Shown here in pieces: positions 35,017 to 35,672 of a stretch of 35,672 nucleotides of DNA (the first letter of the stretch is position 1; every line of letters starts with the position of its first letter). The notes under the pieces are model-generated. The model had not been told where the DNA came from and ran no database searches. It worked only from the letters and a program-made list of their open reading frames with translations. Position numbers and translations under genes: made by a program. The stretch comes from an uncultured Lactobacillus sp. (GTDB lineage: Bacteria; Bacillota; Bacilli; Lactobacillales; Lactobacillaceae). The stretch is taken from positions 1-35,672 of the forward strand of contig CANRQR010000012.1 of NCBI GenBank assembly GCA_947641735.1. Direction: 5' to 3'.

Positions 35017-35238
35017 TTATAGTAGGATTTTTTTAATTTCTTTAAAAATTGTGTACCAAAAATACAGATATAACAACATACAAATGAGTAAAAGAGGAAT
35101 CTTAACCCACAGTGGCCACTGCATTGTCACATTTATAATTGAAGTATGGATATTCGTTTTGAAAATAGTATCTGAAAGTATAGGAAGAAAAGGAATTAAT
35201 CCTAATACTATTTCAAAAACTAGTAGTAGCTTTTTCAT
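35017..35238 (-). CDS. small two-helix membrane protein
   Basis: A 73-residue protein with hydrophobic segments at about 3-22 (LLLVFEIVLGLIPFLPIL) and 44-65 (WVKIPLLLICMLLYLYFWY), basic termini, ending IKKILL. GGTGA precedes ATG 35238. It follows the next gene on the same strand after a 17-base gap, so the two are probably co-transcribed. No family recognised; paired small membrane proteins of this kind are often bacteriocin immunity or stress proteins, but nothing here proves it. Its stop TAA lies inside the TATAAT proposed for the downstream RNA. Confidence 0.6.
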   Translation of the reverse strand: MKKLLLVFEIVLGLIPFLPILSDTIFKTNIHTSIINVTMQWPLWVKIPLLLICMLLYLYFWYTIFKEIKKILL

Positions 35239-35255
35239 AATTCACCATCATTTGA

Positions 35256-35520
35256 CTAGATGACCGTAACTAAAATCCAAATTATATTTATAAAAAGTAA
35301 AATTAAAGCTACCATCCCTTTAAACAATGGGCGTCTTGTCGAAGAAAATCTATTAACTAAATATTCCATACTAGCTCCAACAACAATGTTCATTAGAACC
35401 ATAACCATACGGTAAGAAAAATTTCCCCACGGTGATCCAAGATTTAATAAAGCCAGTAACACAAAAGTTGTTGTTATATCATATTTATAAAAAAGAGTTG
35501 TAACAATACCTTTTTTTCAT
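35256..35520 (-). pseudogene. small membrane protein gene, frame disrupted by an A7 tract at its start
   Basis: From GTG 35462 the frame gives 68 residues with membrane segments (YRMVMVLMNIVVGASMEYLV and GMVALILLFINIIWILVTVI). No ribosome site suits that GTG. An ATG at 35520 is followed by A7 then GG; as written it stops after 11 codons, but with A6 it reads MKKGIVTTLFYKYDITTTF and joins the 68-residue frame exactly, giving 87 residues. So the gene is either phase-variable at the A7 tract, recently broken, or affected by a sequence error. It lies directly upstream of the other small membrane protein. Confidence 0.5.
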
Positions 35521-35672
35521 AATAGTTTCTCGTACTTTCATAAGATTTCAGTATTCCAAAAAATCCTTAATGGTAGCTAGATTAAATTTGAACTATAAAA
35601 ATGAAATAAATTTTATAATAAGCAAAAAAATCTACTACTAAATTAAAAACTTTTCTATTTGCTCAATTTATA
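35521..35672. other. AT-rich window end without recognisable gene
   Basis: All frames are broken by stops. It probably contains the promoter for the two small minus-strand membrane proteins, but no clear -35/-10 pair was found. Confidence 0.4.

Noticed and set aside
34886-35263. Plus-strand frame of 125 codons across the GC-rich island
   Set aside because: It crosses the terminator and structured island and runs antisense to the small membrane protein gene at 35017-35238; no ribosome site.

Overview
The window looks like chromosomal DNA of a low-GC, host-associated Lactobacillus of the L. johnsonii/gasseri/acidophilus group. The basis is the AT-rich sequence and codon use, a bile salt hydrolase operon with two bile salt transporters (the cbsT1-cbsT2-cbsH arrangement known from L. 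johnsonii and L. acidophilus), a D-lactate dehydrogenase, MucBP-type mucus-binding repeat proteins, a YSIRK/LPXTG surface protein and an IMP dehydrogenase without CBS domains. Species assignment is inference from memory of these families; no search was run.

Layout. (1) 1-73: 3' end of a tRNA and its terminator. (2) 103-4502, plus strand: a tight five-gene operon of two PlsC-like acyltransferases flanking three family-8 glycosyltransferases, probably making or acylating a surface glycan or glycolipid. The first gene appears to be leaderless. (3) 4804-8506, plus: cbsT1, cbsT2 and bsh. (4) 8538-8644, minus: a near-consensus promoter, an inverted repeat and a terminator that together predict a short unannotated RNA. 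(5) 8656-17095, minus: a PepSY lipoprotein, a prolyl-peptidase-type hydrolase, MenG/UbiE methyltransferase, BrnQ carrier, a cytoplasmic FMN/FAD fumarate-reductase-type flavoprotein with a LysR regulator, and an APC amino acid permease. (6) 17217-28326, minus: three large adhesin-type genes. The central one is a 1591-residue YSIRK/LPXTG protein with a beta-helix. The flanking two are built from the same MucBP/Mub-B2 repeats but have no signal peptide and no LPXTG, and they share a short aromatic C-terminus. One is split by a single-base frameshift. (7) 28583-31476, plus: ldhD, an SGNH hydrolase and guaB. (8) 31520-34111, minus: a disulfide-reductase-like flavoprotein lacking the usual His-Glu pair, and an AI-2E-family membrane protein. 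(9) 34205-35520: a small membrane protein behind a full-match catabolite (cre) site, a degraded membrane-protein remnant, a GC-rich structured RNA candidate, and two small membrane proteins, one apparently frame-disrupted by an A7 tract.

Taken together the window is a host-interaction block (bile tolerance, mucus adhesion, surface glycan) interleaved with fermentative and redox metabolism. A parS-like 16-mer (14/16) upstream of ldhD suggests the block lies in the origin-proximal part of the chromosome. The most novel-looking items are the two unannotated RNA candidates, the pair of signal-less mucus-binding-type proteins and the acyltransferase/GT8 operon.
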